NCBI RefSeq assembly: GCF_001708445.1
Contig: NZ_CP015637.1
Span: 5,767,001 to 5,831,000 of the forward strand
Direction: 5' to 3'
Origin: Pseudomonas fluorescens
GTDB lineage: Bacteria; Pseudomonadota; Gammaproteobacteria; Pseudomonadales; Pseudomonadaceae
Length of the DNA stretch: 64,000 bases
The translations under genes and the position numbers were made by a program. Positions 1-9,594 of the stretch are shown here, piece after piece (position 1 is the stretch's first letter; every line of letters begins with the position of its first letter). Under the pieces are notes generated by a model. It was not told the DNA's origin and ran no database searches. It was given only the letters and a program-made list of their open reading frames with translations.

Positions 1-60
1 AAAAAGCGGCGCGTCCGTGCCCAAACCCTGCGGGAAGTGGAGTTACAGGAAGCGCCGTAG
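1..60 (+). CDS. C-terminal tail of an unidentified protein (partial)
   Basis: From base 1 one frame reads 19 codons rich in Arg, Glu and Lys and ends in TAG at 58-60. The residue mix (ending LQEAP) looks like the tail of a real protein whose body lies left of the window. In related pseudomonads small conserved proteins lie between leuS and this region, but the fragment is too short to assign. It could also be a chance open frame. Confidence 0.3.
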   Translation, partial: KKRRVRAQTLREVELQEAP

Positions 61-195
61 CATACATGACCCCACTCTATCGAGGGAAACCCTGATTGCG
101 CCACCGAGGCCGTCTGTCGCGGCACCGGGCAGGCGCAGCCATGGGGGCTACGCTGTTTATTGGGGAGTGAGTCTTATCTTCAATGAGGTGAGGGG

Positions 196-513
196 ATGGT
201 GGAATCGCAGCGAATGTTATCTAAATCGGATGTATACCAAGGACTGATCGACCGCTTGGGTCGGGCACTGGATGCGGCAAGTACTGCGGACCGATTGCGT
301 GATGAACGGCCTGTGGAGTTGGAACTGCGAGGCTTGAGCCGCGCAGAGTTGGAACTGATCACGGCTTACCTGGAAAGGAATGGACGCGCGGTGTCGAGCG
401 GTGTGGCTTCCCCGCCATACAGTGAACCCCCGCGGTCGGCCAAGGTGGTGTGGCTCAAGGATGTGTTGGCTGGTCGCGGCCCGGAAAAACGTCGGGCCGT
501 ACGGTTCAAGTAA
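196..513 (+). CDS. Conserved-looking hypothetical protein, 105 aa
   Basis: I do not recognise a named family. The ATG is preceded by a good ribosome site (GAGGTGAGGGG just upstream), which favours this start; a second Met six codons in is possible. The protein is soluble, with an amphipathic helical first half rich in Leu, Glu and Arg (about residues 10-65) and a basic C terminus (GPEKRRAVRFK). It lies upstream of and co-directional with the ElyC-like gene, about 107 bases apart, and diverges from nothing nearby. No signal peptide or membrane segment is visible. Confidence 0.6.
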   Translation: MVESQRMLSKSDVYQGLIDRLGRALDAASTADRLRDERPVELELRGLSRAELELITAYLERNGRAVSSGVASPPYSEPPRSAKVVWLKDVLAGRGPEKRRAVRFK

Positions 514-620
514 TGCACCCTCCTGTTGCTGCCTGATCATCGCAACCACAGCTTTGCTCTTAAATAGTGTCGCTCAACCCCCGTTACACCTTAGGCTTCG
601 GGCATCTATGGAGATGCCCG

Positions 621-1382
621 ATGCCTATTCGTTACTTCATCAAACAACTGTTACTGCCGCCTGGCATTCTTTTGCTGTTGCTCGCGCTTGCCTGGTGGTT
701 TCGTCGCAGCCGTCCGCGCCTGGCGGGATGCTGTTTTGCCCTTGGGCTGGGGGGCATGTGGCTGATGAGCTTGCCGGTCGTGGTGGAGTGGGGCGCGCGG
801 GCCCTGGAGACGCAACCGCCCTTGGTTCGCGAGGACTGGTCGACCCTGGCCGAGCGCGCTGATGCCATTGTGATATTGGGTTCGGGCCGAGAGCGTGGCG
901 ATCCGGCCTGGGGTTCGGACCAGCCCACGGGAATCGGGCTTGAGCGCCAGCGCTATGCCGCGCGTTTGGCCAAGGCATCCGGGTTGCCGGTGTTGACCAG
1001 CGGTGGTTTGCACTACGGGACGCCGCCCAGCGAGGCTGAGTTGATGGCGGTGTCGATGCAAGATGACTTTGGCGTCATGGTGCGCTGGAAGGAAGAACGC
1101 AGCCGTACCACGTGGGAAAACGCGCAGATGAGCGCCGGGATTCTGCTACCCGAGGGCATCAAGCGCGTGGTGCTGGTGACCCAGGCCTGGCATATGCCGC
1201 GTTCGGTCTGGAGCTTTGAAAAGGCCGGCTTTACCGTGGTGCCGGCGCCTGTCGGTTTCCTGGGCGTGGACAACGCCCGGCCACTGGGCGGCTGGATGCC
1301 GGAGTTCAAGTCAGTGTGGCAGAGCGGGCAGTTGCTCAACGAGGCGGTGGGGCAGGTGGGGTATCGGTTGTTCTATCGATAG
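621..1382 (+). CDS. YdcF/ElyC-family (DUF218) envelope protein
   Basis: A 253-residue protein of the DUF218 (YdcF/ElyC/SanA) family. E. coli ElyC affects peptidoglycan and undecaprenyl-phosphate metabolism; that role is known of the family, not shown here. Two N-terminal hydrophobic segments (about residues 8-26 and 33-52) anchor a periplasmic domain. The domain starts with the typical DAIVILGSG and contains the family's conserved TxENA motif (TTWENAQ), followed by VVLVTQAWHMPRS. Upstream in-frame starts exist but have no role in the family; ATG 621 begins MPIRYFIKQ, typical of pseudomonads. The gene is convergent with lnt, with a REPIN between them. Confidence 0.85.
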   Translation: MPIRYFIKQLLLPPGILLLLLALAWWFRRSRPRLAGCCFALGLGGMWLMSLPVVVEWGARALETQPPLVREDWSTLAERADAIVILGSGRERGDPAWGSDQPTGIGLERQRYAARLAKASGLPVLTSGGLHYGTPPSEAELMAVSMQDDFGVMVRWKEERSRTTWENAQMSAGILLPEGIKRVVLVTQAWHMPRSVWSFEKAGFTVVPAPVGFLGVDNARPLGGWMPEFKSVWQSGQLLNEAVGQVGYRLFYR

Positions 1383-1395
1383 CACCGCAAATCAA

Positions 1396-1486
1396 AATGT
1401 GGGAGGGGGCTTGCCCCGATAGCGGCATTTCAGTCAAAACGTCTGTGTCTGAACAATTGCCATCGGCGCGCGCGCCCTCCCACATT
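1396..1486. repeat. REPIN (GTGGGAGGGGGCTTGCC family), two inverted REPs
   Basis: An inward pair of imperfect REP palindromes. The left arm begins AATGTGGGAGGGGGCTTGCC and the right arm ends GCCCTCCCACATT, separated by about 50 bases. It sits between the convergent 3' ends of the ElyC-like gene and lnt. The same repeat recurs at 5475, 45864 and 62560. The right arm has drifted (GGCGCGCGCGCC instead of GGGGGCAAGCC). Confidence 0.85.
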
Positions 1487-1503
1487 GGTTTGGTGTTGCC
1501 TGG

Positions 1504-3027
1504 TCAGACGGTTTTGGACATCCGGCCCGCCAGCAGTGCCCAGCCAAACAGCCCCAGGCACAGGATGATCAACGGCCATGAGCGCCATTGCAGATACGGT
1601 GTCAGGTTGTGCATCGGCACCACGTCGCCGTAGAGAATGCCGCGCTCGAACTGCGGGATTTGCGCGGTGATCTGACCATACGGGTTGATCAGGCCGGTCA
1701 CGCCATTGTTGGTGGCGCGGATCATCCAGCGGCCGGCTTCCAGCGCACGCATTTGCGCCATTTGCAGATGCTGCAAGGGGCCGATGGAGGTGCCGAACCA
1801 GGTGTCGTTGCTGATGGTCAGCAGCAGGTCGCTCTGGGCCGACAGGCCAGCGGCGAATTCCGGGTACACCACTTCATAGCAAATGAACGGTGCAATCTGA
1901 TAGCCCTTGGCTTGCAGCATTGCCTGGTCGGACGGGCCACGGGCGAAGTCCGACATGGGCAGGTCGAAGAAGGCAATCAAGCCGCGCAACATGTCCTGCA
2001 GTGGCACGTACTCGCCGAAGGGCACCAGTTTCTGCTTCAGGTAAGTGCCGTCCCCTTCACCCACTACGGTGATTCCGTTGAAGTAGCGCTTGTGATGATG
2101 CACTTCCTGGCGAATCGGCACGCCGGTGATCAGGGCGGTATGCCGCTCGGCGGCGAACTTGCCCATCATCCCCAGGTAACCCTCGACCGACTCCTTGAGC
2201 ACAGGCACCGCTGTTTCGGGCCATACCAGCAGGTCGACGCGCTTGGAGCTGAAGCTCATGTCGCGGTACAGCGCCAGTTGCGCATTGAGCTGCTCGGGGT
2301 CCCACTTCATGCTTTGTTCGACGTTGCCCTGGATCGCCGCCACGCTTAACGGTGCGCCGGAAGGCGAGGTCCAGTCGTGATGCTTGAGGGCCAGGCCGAT
2401 TGCCCAAGGCGCCACCAGCAACAGCAGGCCAGTGCCGATAAAGGCGTTGCGCCGGGTTGCGAGCAGGCGTGGCAGGTTGCACAGCAAGGCTGCGGTCAGC
2501 GCCAGCGCAAAGGAAATCAGCCACATGCCACCCACTGGCGCGAGGCCGGTGAGGGGGCCGTCGAGTTGACTGTAACCGGAATACAACCAGGGGAAACCGG
2601 TGAGGAACCAGCCACGAAAGGCTTCCTGGCCGACCCACAGTGCGGCAAAGGTCAGTGCGTCGGCCAGCGGCGCTTCATTGCGGCGCAGCCAGCGTGCCCA
2701 CAGCCACGCGGGTAAGGCGAAGAACAGGGCAATGGCGGCGGTGAATGCCAGCATCAGCAGCCCGGCCAACAGCACCGAGGCGCCGCCGAAGTGGTGGATG
2801 CTGTAGTAGATCCAACTGGTGCCAGCGCCAAACAGACCGAAACCGAAACACCAGCCACGGCCCAGGGCCTGGCGTGGGGACAATTCCCGCAGCCCGACAT
2901 AAAACAGTCCGACCGCCAGCAGCGCAAACGGCCACAGGTCGAACGGCGCCAGCGCCAGGGTGGTGATGGCGCCGGCCACCACGGCCAGCAGGTTACCGGG
3001 CCAGCCGGGAGCGATGAAACGGCGCAT
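1504..3027 (-). CDS. lnt: Apolipoprotein N-acyltransferase
   Basis: Transfers the third acyl chain from phospholipid to the N-terminal Cys of outer-membrane and periplasmic lipoproteins; acts in the inner membrane with its active site on the periplasmic face. The 507-residue length is normal. Roughly eight membrane segments (six before residue 215, one at the C terminus) flank a nitrilase-like domain at about 225-470. The catalytic triad is visible as E271 (LVWPETAVP), K333 (KQKLVPFGEY) and C383 (PFICYEVVYPE). It lies 8 bases downstream of corC and is probably co-transcribed with it, as in other gammaproteobacteria (phoH-ybeY-corC-lnt). Confidence 0.97.
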   Translation of the reverse strand: MRRFIAPGWPGNLLAVVAGAITTLALAPFDLWPFALLAVGLFYVGLRELSPRQALGRGWCFGFGLFGAGTSWIYYSIHHFGGASVLLAGLLMLAFTAAIALFFALPAWLWARWLRRNEAPLADALTFAALWVGQEAFRGWFLTGFPWLYSGYSQLDGPLTGLAPVGGMWLISFALALTAALLCNLPRLLATRRNAFIGTGLLLLVAPWAIGLALKHHDWTSPSGAPLSVAAIQGNVEQSMKWDPEQLNAQLALYRDMSFSSKRVDLLVWPETAVPVLKESVEGYLGMMGKFAAERHTALITGVPIRQEVHHHKRYFNGITVVGEGDGTYLKQKLVPFGEYVPLQDMLRGLIAFFDLPMSDFARGPSDQAMLQAKGYQIAPFICYEVVYPEFAAGLSAQSDLLLTISNDTWFGTSIGPLQHLQMAQMRALEAGRWMIRATNNGVTGLINPYGQITAQIPQFERGILYGDVVPMHNLTPYLQWRSWPLIILCLGLFGWALLAGRMSKTV

Positions 3028-3035
3028 ATCAGTCC

Positions 3036-3875
3036 TTAGCGGGCAATAGGTGTCAGACGGATCAGGTGGATGCGACGGCTGTCGGCATTCAGGATGCGGA
3101 AGCGATACGCACCGATCTCGGTGGTTTCATTACGCTTGGGCAAATGACCAAATGCACTCATCACCAGGCCGCCGACGGTATCGAACTCATCGTCGGAGAA
3201 CTCGCTGTCGAAGAACTCGTTGAAGTTCTCGATCGGTGTCAGCGCCTTGATCAGGAAGTCACCGCTGGGCAGTGGCTTGATGTAGCTGTCTTCTTCGACG
3301 TCGTGCTCATCTTCGATATCGCCGACGATTTGTTCCAGCACGTCCTCGATGGTTACCAGGCCAGCCACGCCGCCGTATTCGTCGATCACGATGGCCATGT
3401 GATTGTGGTTGGCGCGGAATTCACGCAGCAGCACATTCAGGCGCTTGGATTCCGGGACGAACGTGGCGGGACGCAGCAGGTCCTTGATGTTGAAGCTGTC
3501 GCCGTTCTCCTTGAGGATCAGCGGCAGCAGGTCCTTGGCCAGCAGGACACCCATGACGTCGTCATGGCTTTCACCGATCACCGGGTAGCGCGAGTGCGCC
3601 GAATCGATCACGGCCGGGAGGAATTCCCGTGGGGTCTGGGTCGCCTTGATGCTGATCATCTGCGAGCGCGGGACCATGATGTCGCGAACCTGCAGGTCAG
3701 CCACCTGGATGGCGCCTTCGACGATGGCCAGCGCTTCGCTGTCCAGCAACTTGTTCTGGTGGGCTTCGCGCAGCAGCTCCAGCAGCTCCTGGCGGTTTTT
3801 CGGCTCGTGGGCAAAAGCCTGGGTCAGTTTACCCAGCCATGACTTTTGCCCGTTGCTCGATCGGTCTTCGCTCAT
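3036..3875 (-). CDS. corC: CorC/HlyC-type CBS-domain protein
   Basis: A 279-residue soluble CBS-pair protein of the CorC/YbeX type, linked to Mg2+/Co2+ efflux and, in the ybeZYX-lnt operon, to ribosome-related stress. Two CBS motifs span about 65-190 (VRDIMVPRSQM and, in the second, IVIDEYGGVAGLVTIEDVLE). The C-terminal CorC_HlyC domain covers about 205-278 (DEFDTVGGLVMSAFGHLPKRNE). The gene is the middle member of phoH-ybeY-corC-lnt: 42 bases after ybeY and 8 before lnt. No N-terminal membrane domain is present, which fits CorC rather than the longer HlyC/CNNM proteins. Confidence 0.95.
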   Translation of the reverse strand: MSEDRSSNGQKSWLGKLTQAFAHEPKNRQELLELLREAHQNKLLDSEALAIVEGAIQVADLQVRDIMVPRSQMISIKATQTPREFLPAVIDSAHSRYPVIGESHDDVMGVLLAKDLLPLILKENGDSFNIKDLLRPATFVPESKRLNVLLREFRANHNHMAIVIDEYGGVAGLVTIEDVLEQIVGDIEDEHDVEEDSYIKPLPSGDFLIKALTPIENFNEFFDSEFSDDEFDTVGGLVMSAFGHLPKRNETTEIGAYRFRILNADSRRIHLIRLTPIAR

Positions 3876-3917
3876 AGCGATTACTCTAAATCCTTTGTTG
3901 TTTCAGTTAAGTGTCGA

Positions 3918-4376
3918 TCAGTTTTCGTCGTCTGCATACGGATCGCGATGACCCAATTCTGCAAGCAACGTTCGTTCCAGCGCTTCCATCTCTTCGGCTT
4001 CGTCATCGTCTATATGGTCGTAGCCCAGCAGATGCAAGCAGCCGTGGATGACCAGATGGGCCCAATGGGCCTCAAGAACCTTGCCTTGCTCCCGAGCTTC
4101 GCGTTCGACCACTTCGACGCAGATCACCAGGTCGCCCAGCAGCGGGATATCCAGCAACTCGTCGGGTACGTCGGCGGGAAAGGACAGCACGTTGGTCGCG
4201 TAATCCTTCTGGCGCCAGGTGTGATTCAGTTCGCGGCCCTCGGGCTCGTCCACCAGGCGAATGGTCAGTTCCGAGTCAGCGGTGCGCTGGCGCAGGGCCA
4301 GGGTGCACCATTGACGGAACTGCTCTTCGCTGGGAGCGGGCGCGTCGGTGGCCAGCTGCAGGTCAAGCTCAAGCAT
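3918..4376 (-). CDS. ybeY: Endoribonuclease/rRNA maturation factor YbeY
   Basis: A metal-dependent RNase acting in 16S rRNA 3'-end maturation and 70S ribosome quality control. The zinc signature [11 protein letters not shown] supplies H111, H115 and H121. I chose ATG 4376 (MLELDLQLA, 152 residues, family length); the frame stays open 21 codons further upstream, but that stretch lies inside phoH. The start overlaps the phoH stop by 8 bases, which suggests translational coupling. Acts together with neighbouring PhoH/YbeZ and CorC/YbeX. Confidence 0.96.
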   Translation of the reverse strand: MLELDLQLATDAPAPSEEQFRQWCTLALRQRTADSELTIRLVDEPEGRELNHTWRQKDYATNVLSFPADVPDELLDIPLLGDLVICVEVVEREAREQGKVLEAHWAHLVIHGCLHLLGYDHIDDDEAEEMEALERTLLAELGHRDPYADDEN

Positions 4377-5373
4377 CGCGGCGCGCATCCTGGGTCGGTG
4401 CGTCGTCGCGATGGTCGAAGCGCTCGTAGGCCTCGACAATGCGCTGCACCAGCGGGTGGCGGACCACGTCCTTGGGCATGAAGTGCGTGAAGCTGATACC
4501 CGGCACGTCCTTGAGCACCTCGATCACCTGGGCCAGGCCGGATTTGGTGCCTTTGGGCAGGTCGACCTGGGTGACGTCACCGGTGATCACGGCGGTGGAA
4601 CCGAAACCGATACGGGTGAGGAACATCTTCATCTGCTCGACAGTGGTGTTCTGGCTTTCGTCGAGGATGATGAAGCTGTTGTTCAGCGTACGGCCACGCA
4701 TGTAGGCCAGCGGGGCGATTTCGATCACTTGGCGTTCGATCAGCTTGGCCACGTATTCAAAGCCGAGCATTTCGTAGAGCGCGTCGTAGAGCGGGCGCAG
4801 GTACGGATCGATCTTCTGGGCCAGGTCGCCGGGCAGGAAGCCGAGTTTTTCACCCGCCTCGACCGCTGGGCGCACCAACAGGATGCGGCGCACTTGCTCG
4901 CGCTCCAAGGCGTCGACCGCACAGGCCACGGCCAGGTAGGTCTTGCCGGTACCGGCGGGGCCGATGCCGAAGTTGATATCGTTGCCGAGAATTTCTTTGA
5001 CGTAGCGCTGCTGATTCAAGCCGCGTGGGCGAATCATGCCTTTTTTGGTGCGCAGGGCCACGCTGGCTTCGGCCACCGGGTTGTTGGCCAGGTCTTCCAC
5101 GGCGGATTCCTGCAGGTACAGGTGCACCGTTTCCGGCGACAGCTCACTACCCTTGGTTTCGCGGTAGAGGCGGCGGAGCAGGTTTTCTGCAGACGTGGTG
5201 TGCTGGGGTTCGCCAATAAGCTCGAATTGATTGCCGCGGTTGCGGATCTCGATGCTCAGGCGTTGTTCGATCAGGCGCAGGTGCTCGTCGAACTGTCCGC
5301 ACAGATTGGCGAAACGGCGAGCCTCAAACGGCTCGAGGAGGAAGCGATGGGGTTCTGCTATGGGTGCGTTCAA
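4369..5373 (-). CDS. phoH: PhoH-like ATPase (YbeZ)
   Basis: A PhoH-family P-loop ATPase, the YbeZ partner of YbeY, predicted to act in RNA processing. Walker A GPAGTGKT is at about 138-145 and Walker B FIILDES at about 234-240. The frame stays open upstream to 5535, but that extension runs into a REPIN and reads as repeat-derived sequence. The family's usual N terminus ([19 protein letters not shown]) begins at a TTG codon at 5373, giving 334 residues. TTG is therefore the likely start, with AAAGGG about 15 bases upstream as a weak ribosome site. First gene of the phoH-ybeY-corC-lnt operon. Confidence 0.93.
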   Translation of the reverse strand: MNAPIAEPHRFLLEPFEARRFANLCGQFDEHLRLIEQRLSIEIRNRGNQFELIGEPQHTTSAENLLRRLYRETKGSELSPETVHLYLQESAVEDLANNPVAEASVALRTKKGMIRPRGLNQQRYVKEILGNDINFGIGPAGTGKTYLAVACAVDALEREQVRRILLVRPAVEAGEKLGFLPGDLAQKIDPYLRPLYDALYEMLGFEYVAKLIERQVIEIAPLAYMRGRTLNNSFIILDESQNTTVEQMKMFLTRIGFGSTAVITGDVTQVDLPKGTKSGLAQVIEVLKDVPGISFTHFMPKDVVRHPLVQRIVEAYERFDHRDDAPTQDARRDA

Positions 5374-5474
5374 GGTTGCTTTTAGCCGCCCTTTGGCTGT
5401 GGAGGTGAAAGAGAGAATAGCGCCAGTGGCTCGGGTACGAAAGCATTTATCTAACCCTGATGCCATGCAATTCA

Positions 5475-5567
5475 AATGTGGGAGGGGGCTTGCCCCCGAT
5501 AACGCAGGTGAAGATAAAACATCTGTGTCTGACACGCCGTCATCGGGGGCAAGCCCCCTCGCACATT
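5475..5567. repeat. REPIN (GTGGGAGGGGGCTTGCC family)
   Basis: Two inward-facing REPs. The left arm is AATGTGGGAGGGGGCTTGCC and the right arm GGGGGCAAGCCCCCTCGCAC, with the usual spacer (ATAACG...GTCTGAC). It fills the gap between miaB's stop and phoH's start and creates a false N-terminal extension of phoH. Confidence 0.9.
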
Positions 5568-5589
5568 TTGAGCCGTGGTGATTTGAGGG

Positions 5590-6918
5590 TTATTGCACCA
5601 GAGACCCGCGCAACGAATGCGGTTGCGCCGCATCGATGTGCACATCGGCAAACTGGCCGATCAAGGTCGGATTGTCGCAACGGAAGTTGACGATGCGGTT
5701 GTTCTCGGTGCGCCCCTGCAATTCGCCCGGGTCTTTTTTCGAGTAGTCGGTGACCAGGATGCGTTGGGTGGACCCGACCATTTGTCGGCTGATCTCGAAA
5801 CCCTGCTGGTTCAGGCGATGTTGCAGGGCGTTCAAGCGCTCTTTTTTCAGTTCTTCCGGGGTTTCGTCCAGCAGGTCGGCGGCCGGGGTGCCCGGACGCT
5901 GGCTGTAGACAAACGAATAGGAGAAGTCAAAACCGACGTCTTCGATCAGCTTCATGGTCTGCTGGAAGTCTTTCTCGGTTTCGCCGGGAAAACCGACGAT
6001 AAAGTCCGAGCTGATGCAGATACCCGGCACCGCCGCGCGCAATTTGCGCAGTTTGGATTTGTATTCCAGGGCGGTGTGGTTGCGCTTCATGGCCGCCAGG
6101 ATGCGGTCCGAGCCCGACTGCACTGGCAAATGCAGGTGCTTGACCAGCTCCGGCACTTCGGCGTGGGCCTGGATCAGGCTGTCGGAAAACTCCAACGGGT
6201 GCGAGGTGGTGTAGCGAATGCGCTCGATGCCATCGACGGCGGCGACCACGCGGATCAGTTCCGCCAGGTCCGCCAGGCGGCCATCGTGGGTCTGGCCGCG
6301 ATAGCCGTTGACGTTCTGGCCGAGGAGGGTCACTTCGCGCACGCCGTGTTCGGCCAGGTGGATGATTTCCGACAGCACATCGTCAAACGGCCGGCTGACT
6401 TCTTCGCCACGGGTGTAAGGCACCACGCAGAAGGTGCAGTACTTGCTGCAGCCTTCCATCACCGACACATAGGCGCTCGGCCCGTCGATGCGTGGCTCGG
6501 GCAAATGGTCGAATTTTTCGATTTCCGGGAACGAGACGTCGACCTGGGGCAGCCTGGTGAGGCGCGCAGCGTCGATCATTTCCGGCAGGCGGTGCAGGGT
6601 CTGTGGGCCGAACACCACGTCGACATAGGGCGCGCGGTCGCGGATGGCGGCGCCTTCCTGGCTGGCCACGCAACCGCCGACGGCGATCACCATGTCCGGG
6701 TTGGCCAGTTTCAGTTCGCGCCAGCGGCCCAGTTGCGAGTACACGCGGTCCTGGGCCCGTTCGCGGATCGAGCAGGTATTGAGCAGGATCACGTCGGCAT
6801 CTTCGGCGCGGGCGGTGACTTCCAGGGCCTGGTGTTCACCCAGCAGATCGACCATGCGCGAGCTGTCGTACTCGTTCATCTGGCAACCGTGGGTTTCGAT
6901 ATAAAGCTTCTTGGCCAT
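5590..6918 (-). CDS. miaB: tRNA-2-methylthio-N6-dimethylallyladenosine synthase MiaB
   Basis: Radical-SAM methylthiotransferase adding the 2-methylthio group to i6A37 of tRNAs. The 442 residues follow the family layout. The N-terminal UPF0004 domain has the auxiliary cluster cysteines C12, C49 and C83. The radical-SAM CxxxCxxC (CSKYCTFC; C157, C161, C164) follows, and a TRAM domain ends the protein (about 375-440). ATG 6918 ([15 protein letters not shown]) matches the family start; a TTG four codons upstream is less likely. The phoH operon lies downstream on the same strand across a REPIN of about 220 bases. Confidence 0.97.
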   Translation of the reverse strand: MAKKLYIETHGCQMNEYDSSRMVDLLGEHQALEVTARAEDADVILLNTCSIRERAQDRVYSQLGRWRELKLANPDMVIAVGGCVASQEGAAIRDRAPYVDVVFGPQTLHRLPEMIDAARLTRLPQVDVSFPEIEKFDHLPEPRIDGPSAYVSVMEGCSKYCTFCVVPYTRGEEVSRPFDDVLSEIIHLAEHGVREVTLLGQNVNGYRGQTHDGRLADLAELIRVVAAVDGIERIRYTTSHPLEFSDSLIQAHAEVPELVKHLHLPVQSGSDRILAAMKRNHTALEYKSKLRKLRAAVPGICISSDFIVGFPGETEKDFQQTMKLIEDVGFDFSYSFVYSQRPGTPAADLLDETPEELKKERLNALQHRLNQQGFEISRQMVGSTQRILVTDYSKKDPGELQGRTENNRIVNFRCDNPTLIGQFADVHIDAAQPHSLRGSLVQ

Positions 6919-7049
6919 GGGAATCGTCAACTGGTGGTAAAGAACCGCGCATTATAGGGGGCATGTCCATTGGTTCCTAGCGTTGTGCATCGGGTGCCAT
7001 GCTATAGTTCGCGCCCTCTTTTATATCCCCGATGTGTTGTTCGCCCACC

Positions 7050-7376
7050 ATGACCAAACGTGAAGCTCCAATCTACAAGGTGATTTTCCTGAACCAGGGC
7101 CAGGTGTTCGAAATGTACGCCAAGCAGATCTATCAGAGCGATCTGTGGGGCTTCCTGGAGGTGGAAGAGTTCGTCTTTGGCGAGCGCACCCAGTTGGTCG
7201 TCGACCCGGGCGAAGAGAAACTCAAGGCCCAGTTCGAAGGCGTGGTGCGTAGTTTTGTGCCGATGCATTCGATTGTGCGCATCGATGAAGTCGAGCGCCT
7301 GGGAACACCGAAGATCAGCGAAGCCCGTGGCACCAGCAATGTCATGCCGTTTCCGATGCCGATGCCTGAAAAGTAA
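7050..7376 (+). CDS. DUF1820 family protein
   Basis: A small (108 aa) cytosolic protein recognisable as DUF1820 by YKVIFLNQGQVFEMYAKQI near the start and the RIDEVERLGTPKI segment. The function is unknown. ATG 7050 gives the family N terminus MTKREAPIYKV; an ATG six codons upstream is in frame but adds Cys-rich residues not seen in the family. It is divergent from miaB, with a 130-base promoter gap, and stands alone. The C terminus is Met/Pro rich (MPFPMPMPEK). Confidence 0.88.
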   Translation: MTKREAPIYKVIFLNQGQVFEMYAKQIYQSDLWGFLEVEEFVFGERTQLVVDPGEEKLKAQFEGVVRSFVPMHSIVRIDEVERLGTPKISEARGTSNVMPFPMPMPEK

Positions 7377-7520
7377 GGCGTTTGGGACGAGGACGCTTAC
7401 TCCCGCCGGGGCTCGAAGCGGCCCCAATGCAATTTACAGATGCGTCAGATAGAAGTCAGTGAAGGGTTGTGAACCCGCTTCGCAGCCTGGCGAGGAGCAC
7501 GCGCCCTCGCCGCAGATCGA

Positions 7521-8075
7521 TCAGGGCAGGGGTGAGAACGGCGAACGCCCATCGGCACTCTGCAATTCCTGCAGGTAATTGCGGAAAATCTGCCCCAGCA
7601 CCTGGGTCGCCACTTCCAGCTCATCGCGCTGCATGTGCTCGGCCACTTCGTCGGCGGTGTCCAGCGCGTCTTCGGCACCATTGACCGCAGCCATTTTCAG
7701 CACGATATACGCCTGGACGTTATTGGCCGGCACGCCTTCACCGTGGAAGAACATGGTGCCCAGTTGGAATTGCGCCTGGGCGTGGCCCTGCAACGAGGCT
7801 TTCTCGAAGTAGTTCAAGGCCTTGTTGAGGTCGCGGGCGGGGTTTTTGCTGTCGTAGAAGAACTCGCCCAACTCGTATTGCGCCTGCGCATCCCCGCCGT
7901 CGGCCTGTTTCTGGCACGCGCTCAGGGCTTCGGCCTGGCTGTCTGGCTGGGTATTGAGGGTGCAACGACCCATCGCTGGGATTAACAACGAGTTGCCGCC
8001 TGCTTGTGCATGTGCCAGCAGCGGCTGAAGGAGCAACAGGCAGCCCAGGACCAGGGTGCGGCCGGTGCGTTTCAT
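7521..8075 (-). CDS. Exported Sel1/TPR-repeat protein
   Basis: A 184-residue secreted or periplasmic protein. It has a clear signal peptide (MKRTGRT, hydrophobic core, cleavage after AHA at about residue 24). About two Sel1-like repeats follow at 55-130 (AQAQYELGEFFYDSK and AQAQFQLGTMFFHGEGV). Sel1 repeats mediate protein-protein contacts; the specific partner cannot be read. ATG 8075 was chosen because it starts the signal peptide; the open frame upstream is not signal-like. It is a single gene, with its 3' end facing the DUF1820 gene. Confidence 0.82.
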   Translation of the reverse strand: MKRTGRTLVLGCLLLLQPLLAHAQAGGNSLLIPAMGRCTLNTQPDSQAEALSACQKQADGGDAQAQYELGEFFYDSKNPARDLNKALNYFEKASLQGHAQAQFQLGTMFFHGEGVPANNVQAYIVLKMAAVNGAEDALDTADEVAEHMQRDELEVATQVLGQIFRNYLQELQSADGRSPFSPLP

Positions 8076-8261
8076 GGGAATCGACTTACCTCTGACGGGG
8101 CACGCGGACCCTCGGGGGTCCAATAAGCGCGCATTATGAAATAAGCAGGCCTCTGCTTACAAAGTCTTTACTCGTTTTTCTGCTGGTTGGGCAAGTTATC
8201 TGCCGGATTGCAGGTGAATTCTCGAAAAAATAAGGAAAACGCTGTAGGCAAAGTAGAAAAT

Positions 8262-8286
8262 CTGACGCTGCCGAGGGCAGCATCAG
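8262..8286 (-). terminator. Rho-independent terminator after hemL
   Basis: A hairpin with stem CTGA-(C)-GCTGCC, loop GAG, GGCAGC-(A)-TCAG. On the minus strand it is followed by a T-rich tract (ATTTTCTACTTT). It starts 14 bases past the hemL stop and would end a thiD-thiE-hemL transcript. Confidence 0.7.
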
Positions 8287-8299
8287 AGTGTGCACCTGT

Positions 8300-9583
8300 T
8301 TATTTCAGGGCGGCGAAGGCGCGCTCGGCGGCGTCAAGGGTCAGTTTCAGCTCGGCGTCGCCGTGGGCGATCGAGGTGAAGCCCGCCTCGAAGGCGCTCG
8401 GCGCCAGGTACACGCCGCCTTCCAGCATCAGGTGGAAGAAGCGCTTGAAGAGGTCGGCATCGCTGCCCATCACGTCCTCGAACGTGACGATATCGTCGGC
8501 ACCGCTGAAATACAGGCCGAACATGCCACCGGCCTGGGTGGTGACAAACGGGATACCGGCGGCATCGGCGCGCTGTTGCAGGCCGTCCAGCAGGCGAGTG
8601 GTGTAGTCGGTCAGCTCGGCGTGGAAACCCGGGCGGCTGATCAGGCGCAAGGTGGTCAGGCCGGCCGCCATGGCCAGTGGGTTACCGGACAGGGTGCCCG
8701 CCTGGTACACCGGGCCCAGCGGCGCGATCTGCTGCATGATTTCACGCTTGCCGCCAAAGCAGCCCACCGGCATGCCGCCGCCAATGATCTTGCCAAAGGT
8801 GCTCAGGTCTGGCGTGACGCCATAGTGCGCTTGGGCGCCGCCGAGGGCGACACGGAAACCGGTCATCACTTCGTCGAAAATCAGTACCACGCCGTGTTTG
8901 TCGCACTGCTCGCGCAAGCCTTCGAGGAAGCCCGGGGCCGGCGGTACGCAGTTCATGTTGCCAGCGACCGGCTCGACGATGATGCAAGCCACGTCCTGGC
9001 CGACTTCGCTGAGCATCTGCTCGACCGCGGCAATGTCGTTGAACGGCAGGGTCAGCGTGTGTTTGGCGAACGCGGCGGGTACGCCGGCCGAACTCGGAAC
9101 GCCCTGGGTCAGTGCGCCGGAACCGGCCTTGACCAGCAGGCTGTCGGAGTGGCCGTGGTAGCAGCCTTCGAATTTGATAATGCTGTCGCGGCCGGTGAAA
9201 CCACGGGCCAGGCGGATTGCGCTCATGGTGGCTTCGGTGCCGGAACTGACCATGCGCACCATCTCCATCGACGGCACGATCGAGCAGACCAGGTCGGCCA
9301 TCTCGGTTTCCATGGCGGTCGGCGCGCCGTAGGACAGGCCGTGCTGCAATTGCTGGCGGACGGCGTCGAGGACTTCAGGATGGCTGTGGCCGAGGATCAT
9401 TGGACCCCAGGAACCAACGTAGTCGACGTAGCGCTTGTCATCTTCGTCGGTGACGTAGGCGCCTTCGGCATGCTTGAAGAACAATGGCGTGCCGCCGACG
9501 CTCTTGAACGCACGCACGGGGGAGTTCACACCGCCGGGGATGTGTTTCTGGGCATTGGCAAACAGGCTTTCGGAACGGGACAT
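8300..9583 (-). CDS. hemL: Glutamate-1-semialdehyde 2,1-aminomutase
   Basis: Converts glutamate-1-semialdehyde to 5-aminolevulinate in the C5 route to haem (and cobalamin/sirohaem). The 427 residues match the family. PLP-enzyme class III marks are visible: the PLP Lys in [13 protein letters not shown] (about residue 265), the EPVAGNMN loop, FDEVMTGFR, and the [15 protein letters not shown] phosphate-binding region. Third gene of a tight thiD-thiE-hemL run (11 bases after thiE), the order found in other pseudomonads. A terminator follows. Confidence 0.97.
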   Translation of the reverse strand: MSRSESLFANAQKHIPGGVNSPVRAFKSVGGTPLFFKHAEGAYVTDEDDKRYVDYVGSWGPMILGHSHPEVLDAVRQQLQHGLSYGAPTAMETEMADLVCSIVPSMEMVRMVSSGTEATMSAIRLARGFTGRDSIIKFEGCYHGHSDSLLVKAGSGALTQGVPSSAGVPAAFAKHTLTLPFNDIAAVEQMLSEVGQDVACIIVEPVAGNMNCVPPAPGFLEGLREQCDKHGVVLIFDEVMTGFRVALGGAQAHYGVTPDLSTFGKIIGGGMPVGCFGGKREIMQQIAPLGPVYQAGTLSGNPLAMAAGLTTLRLISRPGFHAELTDYTTRLLDGLQQRADAAGIPFVTTQAGGMFGLYFSGADDIVTFEDVMGSDADLFKRFFHLMLEGGVYLAPSAFEAGFTSIAHGDAELKLTLDAAERAFAALK

Positions 9584-9594
9584 GGTCGGGCTCT

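Noticed and set aside
5593..6957. Long open frame on the plus strand opposite miaB
   Set aside because: It mirrors miaB codon for codon; GC-rich third positions leave the antisense frame open. The product has no recognisable domain and miaB is certain.
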